From contig CM027381.1 in the NCBI GenBank assembly GCA_015680905.1, forward strand, positions 53,076,501 to 53,140,500: DNA of 64,000 nucleotides, read 5' to 3'. This DNA comes from Coptis chinensis. Its lineage: Eukaryota > Streptophyta > Magnoliopsida > Ranunculales > Ranunculaceae. The position numbers and the translations under genes are program-made. The stretch's first letter is position 1, and every line of letters starts with the position of its first letter. Positions 1 through 11,960 of this stretch are shown here, piece by piece. Under the pieces are notes generated by a model. It saw nothing but the letters and a program-made list of their open reading frames with translations, had not been told where the DNA came from and made no database searches.

Positions 1-182
1 CAATTTGATCTCTTAATTTCTAAGTACTTATGCACCATAATCGCTGCTCATTAACATATTTCAATTTATTTTCAATAAAAATATATTCTGATTCGAAAAT
101 TTGTGTGAGACATTTTATAAAGGCTTTTCAGCACACAAAATATTTAATAGATCCCGGGCGTATGCCCGGGTCCAAAATCTAG
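1..182 (+). mobile_element. Helitron family A, 3' end (copy 1, cut by window start)
   Basis: The segment ends with a GC-rich hairpin (CCCGGGC-GTAT-GCCCGGG, 153-170), an 8-base spacer and CTAG at 179-182 followed by T. This is the hairpin-plus-CTRR-before-T terminus of plant Helitrons. The same roughly 180 bases recur at 11130-11314 and 13095-13276, so this is a repeat boundary and not a chance match. The 5' end lies outside the window. No RepHel coding sequence is visible, so the copy is presumably non-autonomous. Confidence 0.8.
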
Positions 183-1620
183 TTTATTACTAATTTCATC
201 ATTAGTTCCTTTGCTATATTGTAGTTGCCTAATTTCCCTTATCATTTTGGACGAGCATCACTTTGAAATTGTTGTTCACAAGTCGTGCTTAATCACCGTT
301 CAGATTACTATTGAATTCTGATATGAAGCCAAAATCTTTCCCAAAAGGTGCTCGTGTGACCCATTTGAATTTAAGATTTGTGGATTTTCCATTTTACATC
401 CGTTTGGTCTTTTTGATTAAAAAGGATTTTTTTCTAGTTTAGTTTTCATGGTTTGAAAATTTGAAATAGTTTCCGCATTTTGTTTGTCAGTGTCGAAGTA
501 TTGTAGATGACATTGGTTGTGGAATTTATTTTTTGTTCAAATCAATATTTTAGTTAGGGGTACCACGTTTTTCCGATAATCCTATTTTTCCTAAATTGAT
601 ATCTGAATTTTCCAAAAAATAAGAATTAGGAATTGGATGTGTTTTCAAAATCCAATATGATTTCCTATTATTTTGTAAATTTTTAGCATACATTAGCCAT
701 CAATTTCATTTCTATATCCTAAATTTTCATACCCTAAATCGGATTATGATTAATTTTACTAACCAGATCGGGTTTGGTTTTAGATAAATAGCTTAAACCA
801 ATAGGTAGTGAAAAATAGGGAAGAATGCACTCCTTTTTTTTTGTTAAATACCTTATAATTGGAATTCGGGTTTTCATGTTCAGTTTCACACTTTTGCATG
901 TATTTCGAATTCGGATTCATTTATTCACCCGAGTCGGGTTCGGATCTTAGTCACCATGAGAGCACGAATCTTGAAAAGCTCTGTGATCTTGAGCGCCTCC
1001 AAAGTGCCATTAAAATATTATATATAATATATTTTGCAAAATTAGAATGATGATTAATAAAAAAAAAAAAAATTAAAAACCAAAATAATATCTTATCCTT
1101 AGATATATATCTACTATCTATCCTATGTGACACTCTAATATGAAAGATAATATTTTCTAATAGCCTACAATCTCACGTACATTGAACCACTTTAAAGAAT
1201 TTGAGTGTATTTCTAATTCTTATATTTAGAAAGTTTGAGTGTATTTTCAATTCTTATATATTTCATTAAATAAAAAAAATTGCTAAAAAATAGGTGATTT
1301 ATAAAAGGTAATTTCCTATTACGAATCAAACACTTTTAGTATTCCAATTCTTATTTATTTAATCAAATAAAAAAATTCCTAAAAAATAGGTGATTTGTAG
1401 AAACTAATTCCCTATTACAAATCATACAGTTTTAGTGTCTATGATAAAGCACCGACTTATTTCGAATATATTGTTGACATGACTTCAAAACATAGTTAAA
1501 AACAATTATACAAAAAATAACATCACAAAATATATAATAGAAAATGAAAAATAAAATAAAATAATGGCAAAGTAATAATGACAAATATTTTAAAAAATAT
1601 ATAATATTGAATGAAACTAA
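183..1620. other. AT-rich interval without recognisable gene
   Basis: Only short chance reading frames occur here. There is an A-rich run near 1060-1072 and short direct repeats of a phrase resembling TGATTTATAAAAGGTAATTT (about 1290 and 1390). I see no splice-supported exon, TIR or LTR end. Confidence 0.5.
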
Positions 1621-1621
1621 C

Positions 1622-2545
1622 GTAAAAAAACAATTAATGGGGGACTAAAAATTGGATGCAAATGCATCGAACTAACCTCAAATAATATTTAACGGAAAAT
1701 CGGAAACTGGATGCAAATGCAAGCATTAAACTAATCTTAAAAAGTAATTAATAGAAAATTAGAATATGGATACAACTGCATTAAACTAACATCAAAGAAT
1801 AATTAACGGAAAATCAAAACTTAAATTGGATGCAAATACATCAAACTAACATAAAAAAATAATTGTCGAAAAATTGAAAACTGGATTCAAATGCATTGAG
1901 CTAACCCTCAAAGATTAAATTAACGGGAAATCGGAAACTGGATGCAACTACATTGAACTAACCTCAAATAAAAATTAATTATAAATTGGAAACATGATGC
2001 AAATGCGTAGCACTAATCTTAAAAAATAATTAATGAAAAATCAGAAACCGGATGCAACTGCACTGAACTAATCTCAAAAAATAAACAGGATGCAAATGCA
2101 TTGAACTAACATCAAGAAATAATTAACGGAAAATCAGAAACTGGATGCAAATTTAATGAACTAACCTCAAACAATAATTAACAGGAAATCAGAAGCTAGA
2201 TGCAAATGCAACTTTATCAAATAATAAACGAGAAATCAGAAGCTATATGCAAATGCATTAAACTAATCTTATAGAATAATTAACGGGAAATCAGAAACTG
2301 GATGCAAATGTATTGAACTAACCTCAAAGAACAATTAACAGGAAATTGAAAATTGGATACAAATGTGTTAAACTAATCGAAAAGAATAATTAACGAGAAA
2401 TCAGAAACTGGATGCAACTGCATTGAACTAATCTCAAAAAATAAATAACGGGGATTAGAAATTGGATGCAACTGCATTGAACTAACCTCAAAATATAAAT
2501 AACGAAAAATCAGAAACTGGATGCAAATGCATTGAACTAACCTCA
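1622..2545 (+). repeat. 55-bp minisatellite array 1a
   Basis: Diverged head-to-tail copies of a unit of about 55 bp run through this block. The consensus reads roughly AATTAACGGGAAATC, AGAAACTGGATGC, AAATGCATTGAAC, TAACCTCAAAGAAT. Successive TAAC anchors at 2281, 2336 and 2391 give exactly 55. Stop codons occur in every frame, so the array is non-coding. It is the first of four such arrays, each followed by a Helitron-B-like terminus. Confidence 0.88.
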
Positions 2546-2764
2546 AAACATAGTTGAGTTATATGTTGTGGGAATGTCTCGATAAGTATAGCTTTGCATT
2601 TCAAATGTTGTTTATCTTATCTCTTTCCGTATGATTGATAACTCCTTGCTATTCAAGTAACTTCAATATATATGAACTTCACCTTATTAGACCAATGTCA
2701 CAAAATTTCAATCAAACTTCTATTATTAAACAACAAAATGAAGTTGAAGGGTTTTATCAAAGGT

Positions 2765-2809
<45 letters not shown>

Positions 2810-3124
2810 GAGAGTGAGATTTTCATATTATAAGAAATTTGGTTGAGTGATCAATATAATATTAATATATAATAGTTCTGCATATTTGCAAATATTTTTT
2901 AGAATACTTAATATAACAACACCCGTCTATAGATAATCTTTGAAGATTCCACATAGTGAGTCATGCATAATTTAAAGAATAATTAATGCATAGTGAGAAA
3001 TTGGAAACTGGATAATCTTCGATGATCCCACATAGTAAATCAAACATAATTTACTTTTTATGTCATGTTTGTAAGGACACTACAGATGGATCAGTAGAAG
3101 TTGGTATTACACACCACATTAGAT
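2546..3124 (+). repeat. Helitron-B module spacer with degenerate terminus and poly-T
   Basis: This spacer lies between two 55-bp arrays and is homologous to 4506-4890, 8046-8600 and 10106-10463. It carries an uninterrupted T run at about 2768-2806. At about 2920 ACACCCGTCTATAGATAATC stands where the intact module at 4861 has its hairpin; here the hairpin and CTAG are lost. Confidence 0.65.
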
Positions 3125-4505
3125 AATTAAAAGGAAATCGGAAACTGGATTAAAATACATAACTGAGCTCAAAGAGTAATTAATGGGAAATCAGAAACTT
3201 TATGCAAATGCAATAAACTAAACTCAAAATGTAATTAACTAGAAATCGGAAACTGGGTGCAATTGCATTAAACTAACGTCAGATAATAACTAAAGGGAAA
3301 TTAGAAATTGGATGCAAATTCTTGAAAAATATTTAACGGGAAATCGGAAACGGTATGCAAATACATCAAACAAACCTTAGATAACAATTAATGGAAAATC
3401 GGAAACTGGATGCAAATGCACTGAACTAAACTCAAAAAATAATTAACAGAAAATCAATTGAACTAACTTAATAGAATAATTGGTGGGAAATCAGAAACTA
3501 AATGCAAATGCATTGAAATAACCTCAAAGAATAATTAACGGAAAAACAGAAACCGGATGTAATTGTAGCGAACTAACCTCAAAACACAAATAATCAGAAA
3601 CTAGATGCAGATGTATTGAACTAACCTTAAAGACTTATTAACGGGAAATCGTAAATTGGATGCAAATGCAATGTACTAATCTCAAGGACTAACTAACGAA
3701 ACATTGAAAAATGGATGAAACTATACTGAACTAACCTAAATGAATAATTAACGGGAAATTATAAATTTGATGTAACTATATTGAACTAACCTCAAAAAAT
3801 AATTAACGGAAAATTAGAAACTTGATGCAAAAACATTGAACTAACCTCAAAGAACAATTAACATAAAAATGGAAATTAGATACAACTGTATTGAACTAAC
3901 CTCAAAGAATAATTAACTGAAAATTAGAAACTGGATGCAACTGCATTAAACTAAAATCAGAGATTAACTAACGGGAAATCAGAAATTGGATGCAAATGCA
4001 TTGAAATAACCTCAAAGAATAGTTAATTGGAAATCGGAAGCCGGATGTAACTGTATCACATTGACCTCAAAGTATAAATAACTAGAAATTGTAAACTATC
4101 GAACTAACTTAGAAATATAATTAACGGGAAATCAGAAACTGGATGCAGAAGTATTGAACTAACCTCAAAGAGTAATTAACAGGAGATTGGAACCTGGATG
4201 CAAATACAATGAACTAATCTCAAAGACTAAGTAACGAAATATAAAAAATTGGATGCAACTGTATTAAATTAACCTTCATGAATAACAAATGAGAAATCAT
4301 AAAGTGGATGCAATTGCACTGAACTAACCTCAAATAATAATTAACGGGAAATTGGAAACTTGATGCAATTATTGCATTGAATTAACCTCAAAGAATAATT
4401 AATGAAAAATAATTGGAAACTGGATGGAACGTACTACATTGAACTAATCTTAAAGAATAATTGATGAAAAATTAGAAACTTGATGCAAATGCATTGAACT
4501 AATAA
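3125..4505 (+). repeat. 55-bp minisatellite array 1b
   Basis: This is a second, longer run of the same 55-bp unit, about 25 diverged copies. It runs directly into the module that ends with the intact Helitron-B terminus. Substitutions, small deletions and occasional half units show that the array is old. Confidence 0.87.
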
Positions 4506-4891
4506 TCCTAAAACATGTTTGTATTATATGTAGGGGAATAAATGTCTCGACAAATATAGTTTTGTATTTTAAGTAGTGTTTATCATAATTCTTTTATTAT
4601 GATTGTGAATGTCTTGCTATTCAAGTAGCTTCAATATTATTTTTTCCACATTTGGATTCTCACAAAACTTCAATCAAACTTTTATTATTAAACCTAACAA
4701 TAAAAAAAAGTCGATGGGTTTTATCAAGGTTTGGTGCTTCCTTTTTATAAAGAGTGGTGCAAGAAATTTGAATAAGTGATTAATATAATTTTCATATCTC
4801 ATAGCTAACTATGCATATATGCATAGTTGTTATTTTTTTTAAAATAATTTAATATAAGGGCACCCGTTCGTAGGACGGGTTCGGAAGCTAG
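4506..4891 (+). mobile_element. Helitron family B 3' terminus (intact)
   Basis: The module ends with hairpin arms ACCCGT (4862-4867) and ACGGGT (4875-4880), a 7-base spacer and CTAG (4888-4891) followed by T, which is a canonical Helitron 3' end. The 55-bp arrays lie immediately upstream and are probably internal to the element. I could not fix a 5' TC terminus, so total length is unknown. Confidence 0.75.
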
Positions 4892-5021
4892 TATCACTAT
4901 ATACCCCTGTATGTGTAATCAGTATATATCCCTTTTCCGCTACATTGGAATTCCTCAAGTTTTGAGCACTTTTTACCTGATATTGTATACCCCACGTCGC
5001 CCACCTCACCTTTTAACTTTT

Positions 5022-5427
5022 GGGAGGGGTTCTAGGGACATATTTTATCTTGACACTAAACAAACTCAAAATCGTTAGGACATTTATAAGTTTTGGATTA
5101 GGCTAATTTTTTGTAGATATTATCTCCCAACTATTCTAAATATTGTCACAAATAATAAAAAAAATAAAAAAAATTCAAACTTGCCAAATGTAGTTAACAA
5201 TTTACAAAATTTGGCTAATTGTAGACCGTTCATTTTCACCATTTTTGATACTATATTTGGCAAGTTTAAAATTTTTTTATTTTTATTTTTTATTATTTGT
5301 GACAATGTTTAGAATAGTTATGAAATTATATCTACAAAAAATTAGCTTAATCCAAAACTTATAAATGTCCTAACGATTTTGAGTTTGTTTACGTGTCAAG
5401 ATAAAATATGTCCCTAGAACCCCTCCC
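5022..5427. mobile_element. Mutator-type foldback MITE, 406 bp, 9-bp TSD
   Basis: Two long arms form nearly the whole element. The left arm begins GGGAGGGGTTCTAGGGACAT and the right arm ends with its reverse complement. The arms run inward for about 190 bases, leaving only a short centre. The flanks are TTAACTTTT at 5013-5021 and TTAACTTTT at 5428-5436, an exact 9-bp duplication as made by MULEs. G-rich ends and long TIRs fit a MULE-derived MITE. No transposase is encoded. Confidence 0.88.
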
Positions 5428-5616
5428 TTAACTTTTTAAGGTTGCACAATTACTTGTATCTAAAGTAAAATGGAAACTAAGATTCGTGGCAAATGTAAAA
5501 ATAACTCTCAAGTACTAATACTGGAATACTAGACATAGGTATATCATTTTGAAATAGTACACTTGGCTGAACACTTTAGGTCTTTAGTACTAATACGGAT
5601 TGAGTTTCTCGATTAC

Positions 5617-5880
5617 AGGGTATGACACCTGCATTCTTGGCTAGTTGCATTGATATGATCGAGCGATGGAAGAAATCAGTTGGACCTCGCTCAAGGATCT
5701 TGTGAATAATTGGATGTATGGCCTGATATTCAAAATATTACCGCTGATGTCGATCATCTCAAGAAGGCTTTCGGAAGTAACTATGAAGAAGGGAAGAGGA
5801 TCTTTGAACTTCAAAAAGAGCAAAATGTACTAGTCATAGAAGCTATTCAATATGTATACCTTCCAGGTTTTAGGTGTAAT
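5617..5880 (+). pseudogene. Cytochrome P450 CYP72A-like fragment
   Basis: Two adjacent frames give a stretch typical of CYP72-clan monooxygenases, the heme enzymes of the ER membrane that include secologanin synthase. The first reads TPAFLASCIDMIERWKKSV and is followed by a stop near 5703. The second reads LDVWPDIQNITADV and then AFGSNYEEGKRIFELQKEQ, ending near VYLPGF. This corresponds to the middle of a roughly 515-residue protein (the helix C-F region). The stop, the frame change and the absence of I-helix, EXXR and heme-Cys regions show a dead fragment. It sits between a MITE and a long inverted repeat, so capture by a TE is possible. The subfamily call is from memory of the motif, not from alignment. 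Confidence 0.75.
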
Positions 5881-6021
5881 TCGATATATTTTCTTAGTAT
5901 TTGGACACCTTTCTAGGTTCTTTAAACTGATTGTCCTCCATTCCATACAGCTCATAAACATTTGTACATGGTCATAGAACTAGTTATATAATCGTTTTCA
6001 AGGTAGAAAGTGGAAACTAGT

Positions 6022-7372
6022 AATATATATGTTTAAAGTTGAGGCCAGATCTTCTCCGCCTGGGTAGAAAAATAAAGGTTTTACACCTGTCAACTCATTT
6101 CCCAAAGTTAATGCAATAAATTGTGTCAAACCGATTATTTATTTATTTATTTTATTTATTTAAAAAAAAAAATAAATCTGTATACCTTCCAGATTTTTTC
6201 GCTACAAATTAGTAAGATTCTGTTAGTAGAAGATACTCCCGACAGGAAACTTCAGACCCATCCCAATGGAACCCCTGGCCTTGAAAGTTCCAACTACAAC
6301 AAACTGATGCACTAATCGAATATTAGATACAACCAGGATGTCTACACTGACCACAATCAAGAGCTTGCTAATTCAAGATCAGCTTTGACTGCCCTTCAGA
6401 ACATTAGTACTTCATTCCAGGATCAGCATAAATGACTAAACATAGAAAAATCTACTTTATGTGCCATTGTTTAGTAAAGTCTTTTCTCTTCAACAGAGCT
6501 ATCTAGAGAATAACAATAATGTAGTACGTATCCTGTTGTCACTTGTATCTATCGACTTGTCGAAATTACCTGTGATATATAACCACTAGTACTGATTAAT
6601 GTACTGACAGGGAGCTTGGTAGAGAAACAATGGGTACTGTAAGTGTATGTGTATCATGTGTCTGAAAGACTGAGACAAAGGAAAAAACAATCCATGCAAC
6701 CGCGCATATAGTACATAGGTAAAAGAGAAACCACATACTTTGTAGCCTGACATTCTTATCAGAAGTTAGAACTGGCGCGAGTTTGTGCTGAATATCATGA
6801 ATTTTTCTAATATTTTGAAGTGCAATATGTAGCAACATACAAATTAGCCAATTTACAACTCTCCCAACTTATTACTGACTTAGGTTGGATACGGATTTGA
6901 GGTTTCACAGGTTTCCCGCCAGTAGATGAAAGATATAAGACAGAAGGAAATGTGAAAAGAGTTTTGGGGTTAGCAGAAAAGCAATTCCAAATTTTTAGTA
7001 CAAGAGGTAGAGGCCAGGAATTGAAGATCATAGCTTCTTAGAAGTGTTAAAAATTGAATAGCATGGTTATGATGGTATTCATTTACAGTTGCTACAAATT
7101 GAAAACTATTCCCTAAGTGGTCTGAATAATGCATTCGAGTTTCCTTTCCTTGCTACTTTTTTTTTTTTTTTTTTTGGTTTTATAAACCCACACACGGAAT
7201 CTTCCTAATTTGTAGCAATTTTTTTATTTTGTTTTATCTAGCACCGTTTGTTGCATTAACATTGGGGTTAAATGACTGGACATGTGTTGATATATTTTTG
7301 TAAGGTGTAAAACCTTAACTTTTCCACCCGGGCGGAGAAGATCTGGTCTCATGTTTAAATATAATGTTTTGC
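6022..7372. mobile_element. Element with long inverted repeats (~190-bp arms)
   Basis: 6022-6225 is matched in reverse orientation by about 7186-7372. Both arms contain CCAGATCTTCTCCGCC, AAGGTTTTACACCT, GTTAATGCAA and GCTACAAATTAG in the same relative order. The middle (6226-7185) has no convincing gene. A short plus-strand stretch at about 6349-6434 reads like coding sequence but is unassigned. The arms are diverged and I could not identify a TSD, so this may be a decayed foldback or MULE-like element or a simple inverted duplication. Confidence 0.55.
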
Positions 7373-7555
7373 AGATTTATTCCCACAAACAAAAACAAGA
7401 GAAAAAAGAATTTGGACAAAGAGATTAAGGAAAACTTAAGAAAGCTGATCCTCAAAAAATTGTCTGCAATGAGAAACGGATAATTGGGCACTGATGACTT
7501 ACTAGGCATGATTTTGGAGAATACTAATAACCAAAGTTCTCTTCATTTTGGATAA

Positions 7556-8045
7556 TTGGGAACTGAACTAATCTCAAAAAATAAACTGGATGCAAATGCA
7601 TTGAACTAACATCAATAAATAATTAATGGGAAATCGGAAACTGGATGCAAATTCATTGAACTAACCTCAAACAATAGTTAACGGGAAATCGAAAACTAGA
7701 TGCTAATACAACCTTATCAAATAATAAACGAGAAATTAGAAATCGGAAACTAGATGCAAATGCATTAAACTAATCTCATATAATAATTAACGGGAAATCA
7801 GAAATTGGATGTAAATGCATTAAACTGACCTCAAAGAAATAATTAACATAAAATTGGAAATTAGATGCAAATGTATTGAACTAACTGCAAAGAATAATTA
7901 ACGAGAAATCAGAAACTGGATGCAACAACATTGAACAAACCTAAAAAAATAAATAACGGGAATCAGAAATTGGATGCAACTACATTGAACTAACCTCAAA
8001 ATATAAATAACGTAGAATCAGAAACTGGATGCAAATGCATTGAAC
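7556..8045 (+). repeat. 55-bp minisatellite array 2a
   Basis: This is the same 55-bp unit as at 1622-4505. From about 7556 onward the sequence aligns with 2062 onward of the first block, so this is a duplicated copy of the Helitron-B body starting inside the array. Confidence 0.85.
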
Positions 8046-8600
8046 TAACCTCACAACATAGTTGGGTTATATGTTGTGGGAATGTCTCGATAAGTACAGT
8101 TTTGCATTGAAAATGGTGTTTATCTTATCTTATTCCGTATGATTGAAAACTCATTGCTATTCAAGTAGCTTCAATACATATGAATTTTGCCTTATTAGAC
8201 AATCTCACAAAACTTAAATCAAACTTCTATTATTAAACAACAAAATGGAGTTGAATCGAAGGGTTTTATCAAAGGCGAGTTTTTTTTTTTTTTTTTATGG
8301 AGAGTGAGATTTTCACATTATAAGAAATTTGGATGAGTGATCAATATAATATTAATATATAAATAGTTCAGCATATTTGCAAATATTTTTCAGAATAATT
8401 AATATAACAACACCTATTCGTAGATAATCTTTGAAGATTCCACATAGTGAGTCATACATATAATTTAAAGAATAATTGACAAGAAATCGAGAACTGGATA
8501 ATCTTCGATGATCTTACATAGTAAATCAAGCATAATTTATTTTTTATGTTATGTTTGCAAGGACACTACAGATGGATAAGTAGAAGTTGGTATTACACAC
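8046..8600 (+). repeat. Helitron-B module spacer, second block
   Basis: Homologous to 2546-3124. The T run here is shorter (about 8281-8297). The degenerate terminus ACACCTATTCGTAGATAATC occurs near 8410 without hairpin or CTAG. Confidence 0.65.
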
Positions 8601-10105
8601 CACATTGGATAATTAAAAGAAAATCGAAAACTGGATTCAAATACATAACTGAGCTCAAAGAGTAATTAATGGAAAATTGGAAACTTTATGCCAATGCAAT
8701 AAACTAAACTAAAAAATTAATTAACTAGAAATCGAAAACTCGATGCAATTACATTAAACTAACATCAGAGAATAACTAACGGAAAATTAGAAATATATTG
8801 GATACAAATCCTTGAAAAATATTTAATGGGAAATTGGAAATAGTATGCAAATACATCAAACAAACCTCAAATAATAACTAATGGAAAACTGGAAATTGGA
8901 TGCAAATGCATTGAACTAAACTTAAAAAATAATTAACAAAAAATAAAAAACTGAATGCAACTGCATTAAACTAACCTCATAGAATAATTAGTGGAAAATC
9001 GGAAACTAAATGCAAATGCATTGAAATAATCTCAAAGAATAATTAACGGGAAATCAAAAACCGGATATAATTGCATCAAACTAACCTCAAAGCATAAATA
9101 ATTAGAAACTAGATGCAGATGTATTGAAATAACCTTAAAAAGTTATTAATAGGAAATCGAAAACTGCAAATACAATGAACTAATCTCAAAGACTAATTAA
9201 CGAAACATTGAAAAATGGATGAAATTGCACTAAACTAACCTAAATGAATAATTAAGGAGAAATTATAAATTTGATGTAACTGCATTGAACTAACCTCAAA
9301 AAATAATTAACGGAAAATTAGAAACTTGATGCAAATGTATTGACTAACCTTAAAGAATAATTAACATAAAATCGGATATTGGATTCAACAGCATTGAACT
9401 AACTTCAAAGAATAATTAACGGAAAACCAAAAACTGGATACAATTGTATTAAACTAAAATCAGATATTAACTAATGGGAAATCAGAAATTAGATGCAAAT
9501 GCATTGAAATAACCTAAAAAAATAGTTAAACTGGAAATTGAAAGTCGGATGTAACTGCATCGCACTGACCTCAAAGCATAAATGTTCGCCTTTTTAGCAT
9601 TCTCACATGTGTAATTACGAGTAATTAGGAACCCAAAACGAAAGTGAGTTTATAAAAATAGACTCTTACATGTATGCAAACTGTATAGAAACTGTAAACT
9701 ATCGAACTAACCTAGAAAAATAATTAACGGGAAATCAGAAACTGGACGCAGATGTATTGACCTAACCTCAAAGAGTAATTAATGGGAGATTGGAACCTGG
9801 ATGCAAATGCAATGAACTAATCTCAAATACTAATTAACAAAATATAGAAAACTGGATGCAACTGTACTGAATTAACCTTAATGAATAACTAACATAAAAT
9901 CATAAAGTGGATGCAATTGCACTGAACTAATCTCAAATAATAATTAACGAGAAATCAAAAACTTGATGCAACTGCATTGAACTAATCTCAAAGAATAATT
10001 AATGAGAATTTAGAAATTGGATGCAACGTACTACATTAAACTAATCTCAAAGAATAATTAATGGAAAATCAGAAACTTGATGCAAATACATTGAACTAAT
10101 AATCC
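8601..10105 (+). repeat. 55-bp minisatellite array 2b
   Basis: Parallel to array 1b with the same internal order of variants. It contains an insertion of unrelated sequence of about 105 bases (about 9585-9690) that is absent from the equivalent point of array 1b near 4072. Confidence 0.84.
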
Positions 10106-10463
10106 TAAAACATATTTGTATTATATGTAAGGGGAATAAAAGTCTCGACAAATATAGTTTTGCATTTTAAGTAGTGTTTATCATAATTCTTTTATTGTGA
10201 TTGGAAATGTCTTGCTATTCAAGTAGCTCCAATATTATCTTCGCCACATTGGGCATTCTCACAAAACTTCAATCAAACTTCTATTGTTAAACCTAACAAT
10301 AAAAAGAAGTCGATGAGTTTTATCAAGGTTTGATGCTTCCTTTTTATAGAGAGTGGTGCAAGACATTTAAATGAGTAATTAATATAATTTTCATATCTCA
10401 TAGTTATGCATAGTTGCTAATATTTTTTAGAATAATTTAATATAACGACACCCATTCATAGGA
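10106..10463 (+). mobile_element. Helitron-B terminus, degenerate, fused to family A
   Basis: The spacer leads to ACACCCATTCATAGGAC at about 10444-10461, the position of the family-B hairpin. From there the sequence switches to family-A body (ACGTTCATGTGATAAAT). The last 15 or so bases of family B, including CTAG, are missing. This is a chimeric junction between two Helitron families. Confidence 0.6.
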
Positions 10464-11314
10464 CACGTTCATGTGATAAATCTTTTCAAGTGGGAGTAGT
10501 GTATTCTTTGAGGCCGGATATAGAAACAATCAATCTGTTTTAGTTATTTGTACACATTAGTACATAAGCTGAGCGGTGATGATTTTCCGCTAAATCACAA
10601 TAAATCTAATAAAGCTATTATACAAGCTAGACCGAGTTTAAGATAATTCTATTTGAAAATTACAGATTAATATTCTAAACCACAAAGTGAAGATGCTATC
10701 TCAATTTGATCCCTTAGTTTCTAAGTACTTATGCACCATAATCGCTGCTCATTAACGTATTTCGGTTTATTTTCAATAAAAATATATTCTGATTCGAAAA
10801 TTTGCCTCTAAATCACCATAAATCTAAGAAAACTATTATACAAGCTAGATTGAGTTTAAGATAATTCTATTTGAAAATTACGGATTAATATCCTAAACCA
10901 CAAAGTGCAGAGGCTATCTCAATTTGATTCCTTAGTTTCCAAGTACTTATGCACCATAATCGCTACTCATTAACGTATTTCGGTTTATTTTCAATAAAAA
11001 TATATTCTGATTCGAAAATTTGCCACTAAATCACCATAAATCTAAGAAAACTATTATACAAGTTAGATCGAGTTTAAGATAATTCTATTTGAAAATTATG
11101 GATTAATATCTTAAACCACAAAGTGAAGATGCTATCTCAATTTGATCCCTTAGTTTCCAAGTACTTATGCACCATAATCACTGCATGTATTTCAGTTTAT
11201 TTTCAATAAAAATATATTATGATTTGAAAATTTGTGTGAGGCATTTCGTAAAGTCTTTTCAGCACACAAAATATTTAATAGATCCCGGGCGTATGCCCGG
11301 GGTCCAAAATCTAG
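10464..11314 (+). mobile_element. Helitron family A, 3' portion (copy 2) with internal triplication
   Basis: Starts with ACGTTCATGTGATAAATC, shared with 12838. Ends with the hairpin at 11284-11301 and CTAG at 11311-11314 before T. It differs from copy 3 by a 218-bp unit present three times, listed separately. No coding capacity is seen; the 132-residue frame crossing the terminus (11167-11565) is a chance frame. Confidence 0.78.
10591..11244 (+). repeat. 218-bp tandem triplication inside Helitron A
   Basis: The phrase TAAATCACCATAAATCTAA recurs at 10591, 10809 and 11027 (the first has one change), giving two exact 218-base steps. Only the last unit continues into the terminal hairpin. In copies 1 and 3 the unit occurs once. 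Confidence 0.85.
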
Positions 11315-11596
11315 TATATATAGTAAAGCAGAGACCTCTAAAAGAGATTTTTCTCTCTCCTAGAGCTTTTTGCATCATAATAAAAGTTGACTATAACAAT
11401 TTAGATTTTGTATTTGGATATCATCGAGAAACACATATGAACTTAAAAGCAAAATTGTATTTGGCACTTGGGACAGTTTCCTTTAGGGCCCAAATGGTAA
11501 ACAAAACCTTGAAGTATATGTACTTAACTAATTTTATTTATAAACAATACATTGACTTTCTTTGAACTGAATATATACAACCTTATTATATTTCAT

Positions 11597-11960
11597 TTCA
11601 GCTCCTGGAATAGAAATTGGAACTGACTCTTATAACAAATATAAGATACGGTGAGTGAAATCACTTCATTTAGGAGCGATGATTAAATTAACTGATTGAG
11701 GCGGCTGTCTTTGGTTTCCTAAGTTTTGTTCTTTTTTTTCCCGAGTACATGAAGATGGGATAGTGCTAAAAATAAATTTTCAAAATTTGTGCTCATTATG
11801 AGTGCAGGAAGATGTGATAGTGCTAAAAGATATGGGTCATGATGCTTATATAATGTCCATATCATGGAGTAGGATCCTGTCAACTATGTTTCACCTCTCT
11901 AACTTTATAAATGGGTGTGGATGCTTATAGAATGTCTATATCATCATGGAGTAGGATCTT
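11597..11960 (+). pseudogene. GH1 beta-glucosidase fragment with retained intron
   Basis: The fragment spans an exon junction of a plant family 1 glycosyl hydrolase (retaining beta-glucosidase, TIM barrel). The first exon ends DSYNKYK followed by GTGAGT near 11651. The intron ends GTGCAG at 11807. The next exon begins at 11808 as EDVIVLKDMGHDAY then SISWSRIL, the conserved beta-strand segment near the N-terminal third of GH1 enzymes. Two micro-duplications flank it: the exon start is repeated inside the intron at about 11750, and the DAY...SWSRIL segment is repeated at about 11920-11957. Catalytic TFNEP and ITENG motifs are absent. It lies between two Helitron-A copies, so Helitron capture is plausible but not proven. 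Confidence 0.78.

Noticed and set aside
1622..4505. Possible CRISPR-like or centromeric satellite array
   Set aside because: Units are contiguous 55-mers without unique spacers. The array is short, embedded in Helitron modules and in a plant genome, so it is a minisatellite.
11167..11565. 132-residue plus frame
   Set aside because: Crosses the Helitron-A hairpin and CTAG terminus, so it joins two unrelated sequences. No motif.
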